Shown: positions 48,933 through 59,171, counted from the first letter of the stretch. The stretch: 60,000 bases of DNA from Strigamia acuminata (GCA_949358305.1 OX442318.1:15360517-15420516); one strand, 5' to 3'. Made by a program: numbers and translations. Notes: generated by a model from the sequence alone, not told the origin.

Positions 48933-49097
48933 ATGTTTTGCGTTAAATGCAAAAAGTCTACTCCTACCGGCACGTTGGAAATGGGTGTCACTAAGAATAA
49001 CAGAGCCTACAAAAGAGGCAAATGCTTGGCATGCGGGACCTTGAAATATCAGTTCATAAAAAAAAAAAATCTCCAGCAACCGGAAAAGGACTTTTGA
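48933..49097 (+). CDS. Zinc-ribbon protein (DUF5679-like), 54 aa
   Basis: ATG at 48933. Two CxxC pairs, 'CVKCKK' and 'CLACGT', with 'RAYKRGKC' between them, match the DUF5679-type ribbon I know from Polintons, where it often heads a longer PLA2 protein. After 'YQFIKKK' the frame runs through a 12-A tract and ends 10 codons later. The PLA2 frame overlaps it at -1. The ribbon may therefore be the N-terminus of a frameshifted ribbon-PLA2 protein. Confidence 0.75.
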   Translation: MFCVKCKKSTPTGTLEMGVTKNNRAYKRGKCLACGTLKYQFIKKKNLQQPEKDF

Positions 49098-49435
49098 ATA
49101 AACTAATCAATAAATTACCGGTAGAAATGCATATCCCCGGGTACAACTATTGCGGCCCGGGCACAAAATTAGATAAACGTCTAACAAGAGGTGATAAAGG
49201 CATAAACCCATTGGATGAAGCGTGCAAACTGCACGACATTGCTTACATAAATGAGAATTTAGAAGCCAGACACGAAGCAGACAGAAAGTTGGTCGAAGCG
49301 TGCGTTTTAATCATCTCCGATCCAACAGTCAGTTTAAGCACAAAATTAGCCGCCAAAGCAATCAAAGCAACGTTCAATACCAAACTTAAACTGGGAATGG
49401 GACTAAAAAAAAAAAAAAAAAAATGCCCGACATAG
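49022..49435 (+). CDS. Phospholipase A2-like virion protein
   Basis: 137 codons from the first ATG (49022), but that ATG is inside the zinc-ribbon gene in another frame and the PLA2 homology starts after the A tract. The calcium loop 'YNYCGPGTKLDKRL' and catalytic 'LDEACKLHDIAY' (His-Asp pair) are intact. Related PLA2 domains in parvovirus VP1 and in adintoviruses act in membrane escape during entry. The C-terminus is a Lys run from a 19-A tract and overlaps the integrase start by 13 bases, again in the -1 frame. Confidence 0.85.
   Translation: MLGMRDLEISVHKKKKSPATGKGLLNKLINKLPVEMHIPGYNYCGPGTKLDKRLTRGDKGINPLDEACKLHDIAYINENLEARHEADRKLVEACVLIISDPTVSLSTKLAAKAIKATFNTKLKLGMGLKKKKKKCPT
49058..49069 (+). 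promoter_or_regulatory. A12 tract at the zinc-ribbon/PLA2 junction
   Basis: Twelve A, located where the zinc-ribbon homology ends and the PLA2 region begins one frame back. Thirteen A would make one frame. Ribosomal or polymerase slippage, indel mutation or an assembly error could each explain it. Confidence 0.6.
49405..49423 (+). promoter_or_regulatory. A19 tract at the PLA2/integrase junction
   Basis: Nineteen A, the last being the A of the integrase ATG (49423). PLA2 reads six Lys codons from it; the integrase frame is -1 relative to PLA2. It may act as a slippage site or as an A-rich leader like the oligo-A before other start codons of this element. Confidence 0.55.
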
Positions 49436-50376
49436 AACAACTGGTATCTGAATTACATAAGCCGGCACGTAGGCATTACGTCAGACGTCCGGTCGTATCT
49501 TTTGCAATCAACGACTTATGGCAGATCGATTTAGTCGAATTGATACCTTTTTCCCGTGTAAACAAAGGTTATAAATACTTATTAACGGTTATAGATGCGT
49601 TCTCTAAATATGCGTATGCGGTTCCCATCAAATCAAAGACTGGCAAAGACGTAACCGCTGCATTTGAAAAGGTGCTCGTCAAAGCGGGGAATAAGGGGCC
49701 GGTCAACATGGCATCCGATTGGGGGAAAGAATTCTACAATTCCCATTTCAAGGCACTGGTCAAAAAGTTCAACATCAACCATTTTTCCACACACTCGCCG
49801 TTGAAAGCGAGCATGGTTGAGCGGTTCAACCGTACACTCAAAGAGCGCATGTACAGGCATTTTACTTTGAAAGGTTCGAGGAATTGGATTACTATCTTAC
49901 CCCAATTGATGACCCGTTATAACTCTTCGGTTCATCGTACGACCAACATGAAACCCAAAGATGTGGCTCCCAAACATGAAAAGGCGCTCAGACTAAAATT
50001 ACTTCCCGAACCGGCAACGTCCAAGCCTAAATTCAAAGTTGGTGACCGAGTGCGTATTTCCAAATCCAAATCCATATTTGACAAAGGGTTTTTGCAAAAT
50101 TGGACTAATGAAATCTTTACAATTGATAAAGTGGACACGTCGTACGAACCTCCAATTTTCAAATTGAAAGACAGTCTGGGAGAATCGATCGAAGGTTCCT
50201 TTTACCGTGAAGAACTCCAAAAGACTGAAACCGGGGTAGATGATCCTTATTTGATAGAAAAGGTCATTAGAAAAAAGAAAAACAGCGATGGATCATGGAA
50301 GTACCTAGTGAAATGGGTCGGCTACGATCAGAAGCATAATTCATGGGTCGATAAACTCGTCGATATTAAAAAATGA
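49423..50376 (+). CDS. Polinton retroviral-type integrase with chromodomain
   Basis: 317 codons. DDE catalytic core: 'WQIDLVEL', 'ASDWGKEFYN' and 'KASMVERFNRTLKERM'. An SH3-like segment ('KFKVGDRVRISKSK') follows, then a C-terminal chromodomain ('YLIEKVIRKKK', 'WKYLVKWVGYD', 'NSWVDK'), which would guide insertion to marked chromatin. The N-terminal HHCC finger is short or absent. The stop overlaps the next ATG as ATGA (50373-50376). Confidence 0.95.
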   Translation: MPDIEQLVSELHKPARRHYVRRPVVSFAINDLWQIDLVELIPFSRVNKGYKYLLTVIDAFSKYAYAVPIKSKTGKDVTAAFEKVLVKAGNKGPVNMASDWGKEFYNSHFKALVKKFNINHFSTHSPLKASMVERFNRTLKERMYRHFTLKGSRNWITILPQLMTRYNSSVHRTTNMKPKDVAPKHEKALRLKLLPEPATSKPKFKVGDRVRISKSKSIFDKGFLQNWTNEIFTIDKVDTSYEPPIFKLKDSLGESIEGSFYREELQKTETGVDDPYLIEKVIRKKKNSDGSWKYLVKWVGYDQKHNSWVDKLVDIKK

Positions 50377-50792
50377 ATAACGTGGAAATTTACAACTGGG
50401 CAAAGAACAAACTACGTATCGCCCACTTCAACAACGTGTTGCCCATCGATTGCCTGAAACCGCTTGCGAATCACCGGAGCAAGAATGAAAGCTTCGTCAT
50501 CAATTTAGACCCATCGGCGGGTGGCGGTACACATTGGGTAAGCTTGTATCTTTGCAATGACAGAGGTATTTACTTTGATAATTTGGGAAACGTTCCACCT
50601 AAAGAGATCATTGATTTTGTCGGAAGAGACGTTATCCTAGATTATGCTACAAAAGAAGTGTATTCGTTGACAAAAGAGGATTCTTGCGGGATGTTTTGCC
50701 TCTTTGCGCTCTATTTAGCAGCCAATCTTAACCTCAGGCAGAATACAATCATTAAAATCATCCGAGGAATGAATAATCTGGAGTTGTTGTAA
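50373..50792 (+). CDS. Adenain-like cysteine protease 2, divergent
   Basis: 139 codons, coupled to integrase by ATGA. The layout matches protease 1: 'ESFVINLDPSAGGGTHWV' (His), 'IYFDNLGNVPP' (Asp), and 'DSCGMFC' (Cys). The position seven before Cys, Gln in protease 1, is Ser here ('YSLTKEDSC'), so the oxyanion Gln appears lost. It also has an extra C-terminal helix. Either a paralogue with altered chemistry or a structural pseudo-protease; the frame is fully open. Confidence 0.75.
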   Translation: MNNVEIYNWAKNKLRIAHFNNVLPIDCLKPLANHRSKNESFVINLDPSAGGGTHWVSLYLCNDRGIYFDNLGNVPPKEIIDFVGRDVILDYATKEVYSLTKEDSCGMFCLFALYLAANLNLRQNTIIKIIRGMNNLELL

Positions 50793-51028
50793 AGTAAACC
50801 CAATATCTGTTTTTTAACAAAAACGTGAAATAATTTAAGAAATTAAAACAAATCTAATTTTGAAATTAACGAAGATTCGCACGAAATCATGCCGGGGAGA
50901 GTGTAAACATGTACGGGTGTGTATTCCAGTCCGTGTCAAATCAAAAATATAACCGTAACAAAAATTTTCTATATATAAAAAAGCAACATTTCTCTATTAC
51001 ATACAACCTGAAAAAGAAAAGAATTAAA
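50793..51028 (+). promoter_or_regulatory. Spacer with TATA box upstream of a small ORF
   Basis: A clear TATATATAAAAA sits at about 50970-50982, some 48 bp before ATG 51029. No other gene seen. Confidence 0.5.
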
Positions 51029-51310
51029 ATGTATCTTTTTGAACTCCAACAGAGTAAAACCACCGACGAAAGGAAGGTCATTTTGAAACATTTATCCTTA
51101 TTTTTATTGGTCCATTATGGCGGCTCAATTGAAGAGAGAACTGATTCGTTACTTTTGTGGCGACCGGCATTTCAGATTAAAATCCAAACCCTGCTGGAAA
51201 AACTTGGAAGATTTTCCAGTGAGAATATCGAAAACGTCAAATACGTACATGACAATGTAACTATTGCCGAAATCCAGGAATTGGCTGAAATAACCCATTT
51301 ATTTGGCTAA
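51029..51310 (+). CDS. Unknown small protein 1 (93 aa) at the Polinton right side
   Basis: I prefer ATG 51029, downstream of the TATA box, over the in-frame ATG at 50909 because the upstream codons span the TATA box. The product is predicted mostly helical ('DERKVILKHLSLFLLVHYG', 'IKIQTLLEKLGRF', 'TIAEIQELAEITHLFG'). No domain recognised. Same strand as the integrase block and 236 bp after protease 2, so it is probably an accessory Polinton gene. Confidence 0.5.
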   Translation: MYLFELQQSKTTDERKVILKHLSLFLLVHYGGSIEERTDSLLLWRPAFQIKIQTLLEKLGRFSSENIENVKYVHDNVTIAEIQELAEITHLFG

Positions 51311-51716
51311 ATGCTATTATATATAATGCAACATTATGTAATTAATTAATTAATTAATTATTACAAGTTTTTAAAATAATAGTTATATTGTTAATTTTAC
51401 TGTTTTACTCTTAATAAAGAAATAGTCTTTCGATTAATTGGGTGTAATTACGAATTATATTTCACATATTAAATCTGGAAATAAAAAATGAATATATGAA
51501 TAAACACCTGATTTAATTCAAAACACGTGACCATGTAATTATATTAAAGCAGCGTGACTCATCCGGCAATGCATAATAAATAAATAAATTTTTAAAAATA
51601 TAAATAAAATTGCTTTTAATTAAATTTTCAATTAAAAATAAATTAAAAATATAGTATGTAAACATCATTTTAATTAAATTTTCAATTAAAAATAAATTAT
51701 TTCTCAGCTGAATAAC
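51311..51716. other. AT-rich spacer, no gene seen
   Basis: Contains (TTAA)-rich sequence near 51340 and a direct repeat, 'TTTTAATTAAATTTTCAATTAAAAATAAATTA'-like, in two copies (about 51613-51648 and 51669-51702) just before the next ORF. Confidence 0.6.
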
Positions 51717-52010
51717 ATGGAATTTTTTTGTGCAACTTATGAAAAAAGTGAGAAAATATTACTGCAAATAATCTTTGAACTTATAAGTAGATGGGGGGCT
51801 GAAATTACAGATATAAATAATTTTGCATTTGTATTTCGCATTGATGGACAATTTCCTGAACTAAGCAAAATAATAAGAAGAAGAGCAAGAATAATACATG
51901 ATTCTCTCAACTCAGAAACAAGAGTACACATAAAGCAGTTGTATCAAATTATTCCGGGCAAGAAAATTAAGGATATAGATTTTTTTGATGAAGAGGAGGA
52001 ATGTTTATAA
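51717..52010 (+). CDS. Unknown small protein 2 (97 aa)
   Basis: ATG at 51717 in good context (AACATGG). The product is helical and charged: 'KILLQIIFELISRWG', 'KIIRRRARIIHDSL', and an acidic end 'DIDFFDEEEECL'. Not recognised. Its codons are less AT-biased than the surrounding spacer, which favours a real gene. Polinton accessory gene or host remnant cannot be decided. Confidence 0.45.
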   Translation: MEFFCATYEKSEKILLQIIFELISRWGAEITDINNFAFVFRIDGQFPELSKIIRRRARIIHDSLNSETRVHIKQLYQIIPGKKIKDIDFFDEEEECL

Positions 52011-52401
52011 AAATGGAGTTTTATGAACATACTAGAGCATTCTTACGCCATTCATTTAACAGTGTCTTGTTTAATTGTGACGCATGCAATCATTGCAGTG
52101 CCCCCCCTGTTCTGCTAACTCGTTTGTCAATGTAAAAAAAAAAAAAAAAAAAATGAAAAACAAATAAAAATGTGTAAAAGACCTTTTAATTAAAAGCTGA
52201 ATAAAATTATTTTTCTTTTACAATTTATTATTCATTTATTTCTGGTTGAGTCACTTTGAAAACCTGTATTTTTTACTGACCACATTTAAAAAAAAAAATC
52301 TCTAAAGGTTATTTTTGTTTTTAAAGAGTAAAAGCCTTCGGGGGAAATTTAATTGCTGGTGAGGAAAAAATATTTTCATTCGACTGTTTGCCATTTTTTC
52401 A
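52011..52401. other. AT-rich spacer, no gene seen
   Basis: Includes an A-run of about 20 near 52134-52152. No feature otherwise recognised. Confidence 0.6.
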
Positions 52402-53350
52402 CTTATGCATTTATATTTGCATTTATTTCTTATTTCATGTTTTCTGCATTTATATTTGCAATTTAACATTTAAACAATTTTCTGAAAATAAAAAGATTTT
52501 TTAATAAAACAGTCAATTAAAGAAAAATGTTTAATAGAAAATGTAAAAAATGTAATTCAATTCATTTTAAATAAATGTATTAAATCATTTTAAATAAAAA
52601 GAATTAAATTAATTTGAATTTAAAATTCTTTTAATACATTTAAAAAATTACAAATTATCACCGGCTGAAAAAAACAAGGAACAAAGAACAAGGAAGTAGG
52701 TTGACGAGGCAAAACCAGTTCTTTGTAAATGAATTGAATAAATGTATTAAATGTATTAAATGTATTAAATGTATTAAATTAAATTGAATTTAATTCTTTT
52801 TTATTTAAAATTATTTAATACATTTATTTGAAATGAATTGAATTACATATTTTACATTTTTTTCAATATTGACTTTTTTTTTTTAAATTTAAAATTGTTA
52901 TTTAAAATTGTTTCAATGTTAAATTGATTTAATGTTAAATTGCAAATATAGAAGCAGGAAACATAAAATAAGAAATAATTTAATTTAATACATTTATTAC
53001 ATTTAATACATTTATTCAATTCATTTACAAAGAACTGGTTTGCCTCGTCGACCTACTTCCTTGTTCTTTGTTCCTTGTTTTTCAGCCGGTGATAATTTGT
53101 AATTTTTTAAATGTATTAAAAGAATTTTAAATTCAAATTAATTTAATTCTTTTTATTTAAAATGATTTAATACATTTATTTAAAATGAATTGAATTACAT
53201 TTTTTACATTTTCTATTAAACATTTTTCTTTAATTGACTGTTTTATTAAAAAATCTTTTTATTTTTTCAGAAAATTGATTAAATGTTAAATTGCAAATAT
53301 AAATGCAGAAAACATGAAATAAGAAATAAATGCAAATGTAAATGCATAAG
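52402..53350. repeat. Large palindrome (foldback element), arms about 350 bp
   Basis: The left arm (52402 to about 52760) and right arm (about 52985 to 53350) are inverted copies with few mismatches. Both carry 'ACAAATTATCACCGGCTG' and 'AAGGAACAAAGAACAAGG' (one orientation each), inside very AT-rich DNA. The central 220 bp is also partly self-complementary. No ORF. It could be a foldback/MITE transposon or a terminal structure of a larger element. Confidence 0.85.
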
Positions 53351-54118
53351 TAAGAGAACAAAGAAGCGTGGAACATAGAAAATAAAGCGAAGCGTGGAAC
53401 ATAGAAAATAAAGCGAAGCGTGTTGGACACAGCCAAAATTTCACCAACTGCAGATCCAACATGTGATCAAACACCCTGACGGCAAGATCGAACTCTGTCC
53501 CATACGTGTGATATAGCATTCGACTCACCATCTCGAGACGAATCGTTTAAAATTACCCCCACTTTTAATTTTGTTCTAACCCCCACTTCCAATGCCCCCA
53601 GACCATTTTAAACAATGTCAAACAATGCCCACTGCCGTAGGAAGTCCATACAATTTACCCTCACTTTCACTTTTTATTATCCCCCACTTTCCTAAAAATG
53701 GTTTTACGTTTGATGGGATTTTACCAACACACGACATTCATCCATCTTCCCTCGCAACAAAATGTAACTGTCCAAAAACCAGCTGTGATAGAAGCAAGTG
53801 TAGTTCAATGACCTACTTCCTTTTAATTCAAAGAGCAGAATAATTTAATTCACTCACCCATGGCCTTGCCTCGGGTCCTCCTTCATACCTTTAAATTCCT
53901 CCTTGAGGATAAAATCAAGAATTGCACATTAAATGCGTATTCACATATCTACTCTTGTACTACAACAATGCTGGCTAACCTAAACCTAACCTAACCTAAA
54001 CATCCCCATTCTCCCACCCTCGAACCACTTCCTCATTTTACCCTTTTGTAATTTTTGAGCAGAAATCATGGATTGCCCATTTAATCCTTGATCCAATCGA
54101 ACCATTCCTACAACAACA
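53351..54118. other. Probable host intergenic DNA
   Basis: Begins with a 26-bp tandem repeat (two to three units of 'GCGTGGAACATAGAAAATAA' plus AGCGAA, 53366-53421). Contains a degenerate (CCTAA)n run at 53974-54000. Base composition is more balanced than the palindrome and it has no resemblance to the retroelements. No gene supported. Confidence 0.6.
53974..54000 (+). repeat. Telomere-like (CCTAA)n tract
   Basis: About five units of CCTAA with occasional extra A. The insect telomere repeat is TTAGG/CCTAA, so this is an interstitial telomere-like sequence; too short and degenerate to be a telomere. Confidence 0.6.
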
Positions 54119-54149
54119 CACCACCGACACGGATGGACCAACACGGATG

Positions 54150-55097
54150 GTCTACGTGGACGATATCGTCGTATTTTACGCGTCGGAGAGTATCCGAGAC
54201 CGTATTTTGGCGCTGATTTCCAGCAAATTCGACATCGTCAACCTCGGCCCAATAACCAAATTACTCGGGGTAGAATTCGTGCGTCGCGATGGGAAAGTTT
54301 TCATGTCCCAACGCTCCTACATCGACAAACTTCTTAAAAAGTTCAACGTTTCGTCAGATGCACTCATTAAAGTGCCTGTCACACCGGGGACCACGCTCGT
54401 CAAAGGCTCGTTGGATAATCTCCCGGACTTTCCGTACCGATCGCTCATCGGATCGTTATTATTCCTCGCTTCTCGCACTCGTCCCGACATATTATATTCG
54501 GTCATCGCTTTATCGCAGTATAATAACTGCTACGACCACCGCCACATCAAGTGTTTGCTCCAAGTTCTCAAATACGTGGCGAACACGAGCGATTTCTCGA
54601 TCGAACTCTCGGGGTGTAATTCCAGTCAGCTGTGGGGATACACAGATGCGTCGTGGGCGAGCGACATTGCGACATCGAGAAGTTTCGGAGGATACATCTT
54701 TTATATCGGTTGTGTGCCAATCGGCTGGAGCTGCAAAAAGCAGACCAGCGTCGCCTGTTCCACCATGGAAGCCGAGTTTGTGGCACTAGTCGAAATCGTT
54801 AAAGAGTTATACTGGTTGGACAGTATCTATCGAGTCTTTCCACCGTTAAACCGATTATCGAAACCGATTATTTTCTCCGATGCCCTCGCCTCGATCCAAT
54901 TCACGAACAACGACATCGAGAACTCGAAAACCAAACATATTCGAGTGAAGTTCCATTGGCTTCGAGAATGGCATATTGCCGGGTGCTTCGAACTCCGCAA
55001 AATTCCGGGTGAAATAAATGTTTCAGATATTTTCACGAAATGGCTTAGTTCCGAACGCCTCCGAAATTTGTTGTCCCGGATCTTCATCTCGAAATAA
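54150..55097 (+). pseudogene. Copia A pol 3' end, inverted-repeat copy
   Basis: Same fragment as 28684-29631: RT from 'VYVDDIVVFY', RNase H, normal stop at 55097. Protein sequence is identical to the partner. The ATG at 54147 is created by the junction with filler. Confidence 0.9.
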
Positions 55098-55143
55098 TTT
55101 CATCGAACTGTTAATATCGACATTGCACATCGAAGGAGGGAAT

Positions 55144-55716
55144 TGTTGGTCCTTGAAACCACTTCGGACGTTTATTTAACGCTTTTTCGATGCACAATGA
55201 CGCTACCTGAACTTTTTCACATCATTGGTCGTTATATTTCCTTTCCCCAAATGATTTGGTGTTTATTTCCTACTTAACTGGTTGTTACCAGTTTATTTCC
55301 GTATATTTACTTTATGTTGTAAGGGAAATGCATGGTGCCTGCATTAACTGTGTCTTAACACACTGGGCATCATGCATCGCCTATCTGTTTATACCTGTGA
55401 GTCGCTCGCTTCTGTCACCAGAGCGCACTCCCTTTTATTCCAAGATGGCGACGCACACTGCTAAGTGTGCTCCTGTGCTTTTCAATCCTGTTTTCGTAAG
55501 TTTTAGGTTAATAAATCGTTTATTTTGTTTATAAATAATTCGTTTCTTGTGTCTGCACGTAGATAAGTGCAGACACCACGCAAATTCGACCAGAACCGGC
55601 TCGAATTCGCGTACACGACGCGCCGCACGTCTCGTGCGTGCTATATCGTGCGTGTTGGCTTATTTTTAAGCGTTTCCACTGCCTAGTCTGTGCTGTTTTT
55701 GCAGCATACCACCACA
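55144..55716 (+). repeat. Copia A LTR, inverted-repeat copy of 28065-28637
   Basis: 573 bp with the GTGCTATATCG variant, preceded by the polypurine tract. Confidence 0.95.
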
Positions 55717-56013
55717 ATCAGCGGCCGCTGGTAAGGCGAAAGATATTGCGTCGCTCACCAACTTCCGTATGAAGAGGACATTTTCTTTTTCGGCAACCTC
55801 GAACATCAATTGCAGGACGAGCAACCTGTTCACCGCGTTCTTATGTGTTTTCGAGAGCCGTCCACGTACGCCGAAGCAGTCAAGCTACCCGAGGCACCGA
55901 AATGGACGGAGGCAATCGATGAGGAGCTCACGACTTTCAAGGAACGCGAAGTTTATAAGGAAGTTCCACGACCCCCGGACAAGACAATCCTCGGGTGTAA
56001 ATGGATTTTTCGG
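55717..56013 (+). pseudogene. 20-base scrap and inverted pol fragment, right copy
   Basis: Mirror of 27768-28064, including the CAGCGGCCGCTGGTAAGGCG scrap and the CCGA turn at 56010-56013. Confidence 0.85.
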
Positions 56014-58539
56014 ATGAGCACGAAGTTAACCACCGGACTAAAAACTTCATCGAAATCAACGCCCATTGTTTGGCGGAAACCTTGTGCGACAAGTCGAGCA
56101 CGGTAGCGGTGAATTTTCCCGGTGGCATCCGATTTCAACCGAAAAATCCATTTACACCCGAGGATTGTCTTGTCCGGGGGTCGTGGAACTTCCTTATAAA
56201 CTTCGCGTTCCTTGAAAGTCGTGAGCTCCTCATCGATTGCCTCCGTCCATTTCGGTGCCTCGGGTAGCTTGACTGCTTCGGCGTACGTGGACGGCTCTCG
56301 AAAACACATAAGAACGCGGTGAACAGGTTGCTCGTCCTGCAATTGATGTTCGAGGTTGCCGAAAAAGAAAATGTCCTCTTCATACGGAAGTTGGTGAGCG
56401 ACGCAATATCTTTCGATGTCCCCTCTCGACCTTAAGCGGACACCGTGCTCCGGATAGTAATAAACGTCGACCTTGATTTTACCAGGCGCTTGTTCTTTCC
56501 GGAGATGCTCTTCCCTCCTCCATCCGCTGAAGGGCGTATCTCCACCAATAAAACGATAGGGGCAGTGAAGAGCGCGTAACGGAGCGAGGGGCGGTGCAGG
56601 CGTTGCAGCGGCCGCTGGTAAGGCGGCTGCCTTATCGAGGAGATCATCGAGGAGATTATCAAGTGGATCATCTTCGGGGTCGTGCTCGAAATCACGTTCG
56701 GGATAGCGTTCGAAAAATTGTTCGATATCGTGATCAACGTCGAGTTCACTATCGCTGGCCTCAGGGGTGTGAGGTTGACGAGCCAAAGCATCGGGACGTA
56801 ATCTCCTCCGAGGACGGTAAAGCGGAAGTGGTGGGTCAGGCGTGACGTCCAAATCGATGTCCTCCGGTACATCGTCCGCAAACAGAATAGGAGGAGGCAA
56901 TTCATCAGCAATGTCCTCTTCGACCTCCTCGAGGACGGAGCGATATGAAGCGACTGATGAAGCGCTTGATGGAGCCCGATGGCGGAATTCATCATCGTCA
57001 TTAGATGATTCATCGTCGGAATCACGACGTCGACGTGACCAGGGGACAGATGGGAAAGCGCCATCGTCAAAAGTGACACGAGACGGTGTAGTGACGCGAG
57101 AAGGCTCCTCCATGAATGGAGCATTTTCGTAGGGATCCGGAACGTAAAACGGCGAGCGTTTGAAATTCTGACGTTCATCGATTTGAACGTGAACGGATTC
57201 CGTGACGGTGTTCGTAGCCGGATTCCAAACCCGATAACCGCGAGTGTTGGAGGCGTAACCTACGAGGAATCCTTCCCACGCCCGTGGATCCATTTTGTTG
57301 CGCCCGGGTGCGGTGAAATGCACCCAGCATTTAGAACCAATTTTTCGGAAATGTTTGACAGAGAGGGCACGCTGGCGCCATAAAACATATGGAACTTCGT
57401 CGTTAAGTTTCGAATGCGGGCTGCGATTTTTAACGTACGAAAATGTCACAGCGAGTTCAGCCCAAAGTGTGTGTGGAAAACCGGTTTCGGAGGTAATAGA
57501 GCGAAGATAGTCGCCCATCGTCCGGTTTAGGCGTTCGGCGACCCCGTTCATTTGCGGGCTTCCGGGATTGGTCCGTTGTGCGACAATGCCCTTGTCAGCG
57601 AGGTAACGGTCAAAAGTCTTAGAAATAAATTCCCCGCCGCGATCCGTGCGAATTGATTTGACGCGGGAATCCGTAATACGTTCAACGCGAGAGACAAAGT
57701 CTTTGAAAGTTGTGAAGACGTCGGATTTGCGTGCAATCGGAAAAATCCACGAATATCGGGTCGCGTCGTCAACAATGGAGAAGGCATAATCAGCACCGCC
57801 AATCGAAATCAGTCTTGACGGGCCCCAGACGTCCATGTGCAGCAACTCCAACGGTTTGGTCGTCGAAGGTGTGGGAATCGGTTTATGCGAGGCGCGCGTG
57901 GACTTGGCAATGCGACATGAGTTGCAGGAAAGTTCTTGTCGAACCGCAGCCGGATCGAGTCCATAAACTTGGGAATTGTTCGCCAAAGTCCGCATGGCTT
58001 TGGTGTGGAGATGGCCCAACCTGGCATGCCATAATCCCGTGGCATCCGCAACGTTCGCAGTCGGCGTTATAACCTTTTTAGGAGGTGGGACTGCCGTAGT
58101 CGTGGCAACGGGAGACGGAGGAGATGATAGGACGTTGGAATACATCCGGATCTGTTGTGGTTTAGATCCGGGAACAGGAGTTGGAATAATCGGGGAAGGA
58201 GGAGGCAGTAGTAAGGTGTTGGGAGAGATAGGCAGGCGGAAGTCAGTTATCTGGACGTTCGATTTCTGTCTGGACTTCTTTGCCGGTAGTGCAGGAAAAT
58301 CTTCCTCCTTCGTGATGAGAGTCATCGGCGCAGTAGTCGGAGGTGACATTGGGATGGGCGGTGTACTTGAAACAACAGTCGGCGACGCAAATGGCGAAAT
58401 TAGTCCATCTACGAAGTAAAGTCCTGACTTTTGCTTCGCCCGAAGAACACTTTGTTTGATATCCGTCCCATATGTATGCAACTCCGAATTGTAAATGTGT
58501 ATGTGATGCCCACATTTATCGACTCGCGAAACCGAAATT
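56010..58539 (-). pseudogene. Copia A integrase-RT fragment, right copy
   Basis: Mirror of 25242-27771. The frame is open, encodes the same residues as the partner, including the SITSET change, and lacks gag, protease and the RT catalytic box. Confidence 0.9.
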
Positions 58540-58573
58540 CCCACACCTTCGACGACCACCCTCTGCTACCAAT

Positions 58574-59146
58574 TGTGGTGGTATGCTGCAAAAACAGCAC
58601 AGACTAGGCAGTGGAAACGCTTAAAAATAAGCCAACACGCACGATATAGCACGCACGAGACGTGCGGCGCGTCGTGTACGCGAATTCGAGCCGGTTCTGG
58701 TCGAATTTGCGTGGTGTCTGCACTTATCTACGTGCAGACACAAGAAACGAATTATTTATAAACAAAATAAACGATTTATTAACCTAAAACTTACGAAAAC
58801 AGGATTGAAAAGCACAGGAGCACACTTAGCAGTGTGCGTCGCCATCTTGGAATAAAAGGGAGTGCGCTCTGGTGACAGAAGCGAGCGACTCACAGGTATA
58901 AACAGATAGGCGATGCATGATGCCCAGTGTGTTAAGACACAGTTAATGCAGGCACCATGCATTTCCCTTACAACATAAAGTAAATATACGGAAATAAACT
59001 GGTAACAACCAGTTAAGTAGGAAATAAACACCAAATCATTTGGGGAAAGGAAATATAACGACCAATGATGTGAAAAAGTTCAGGTAGCGTCATTGTGCAT
59101 CGAAAAAGCGTTAAATAAACGTCCGAAGTGGTTTCAAGGACCAACA
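58574..59146 (-). repeat. Copia A LTR, inverted-repeat copy of 24635-25207
   Basis: 573 bp. The adjacent 17-base tRNA copy is at 58555-58571. Confidence 0.95.
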
Positions 59147-59171
59147 TCGTCGAAATTACTGAGATTTGTCT

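Noticed and set aside
53592-53843. An 83-codon ORF with a cysteine-rich end ('CNCPKTSCDRSKC')
   Set aside because: The Cys pattern weakly recalls a CXC motif, but there is no flanking support and the rest is low-complexity intergenic sequence.
53974-54000. A chromosome end
   Set aside because: Only about five degenerate CCTAA units, internal to the contig; at most an interstitial telomere-like tract.
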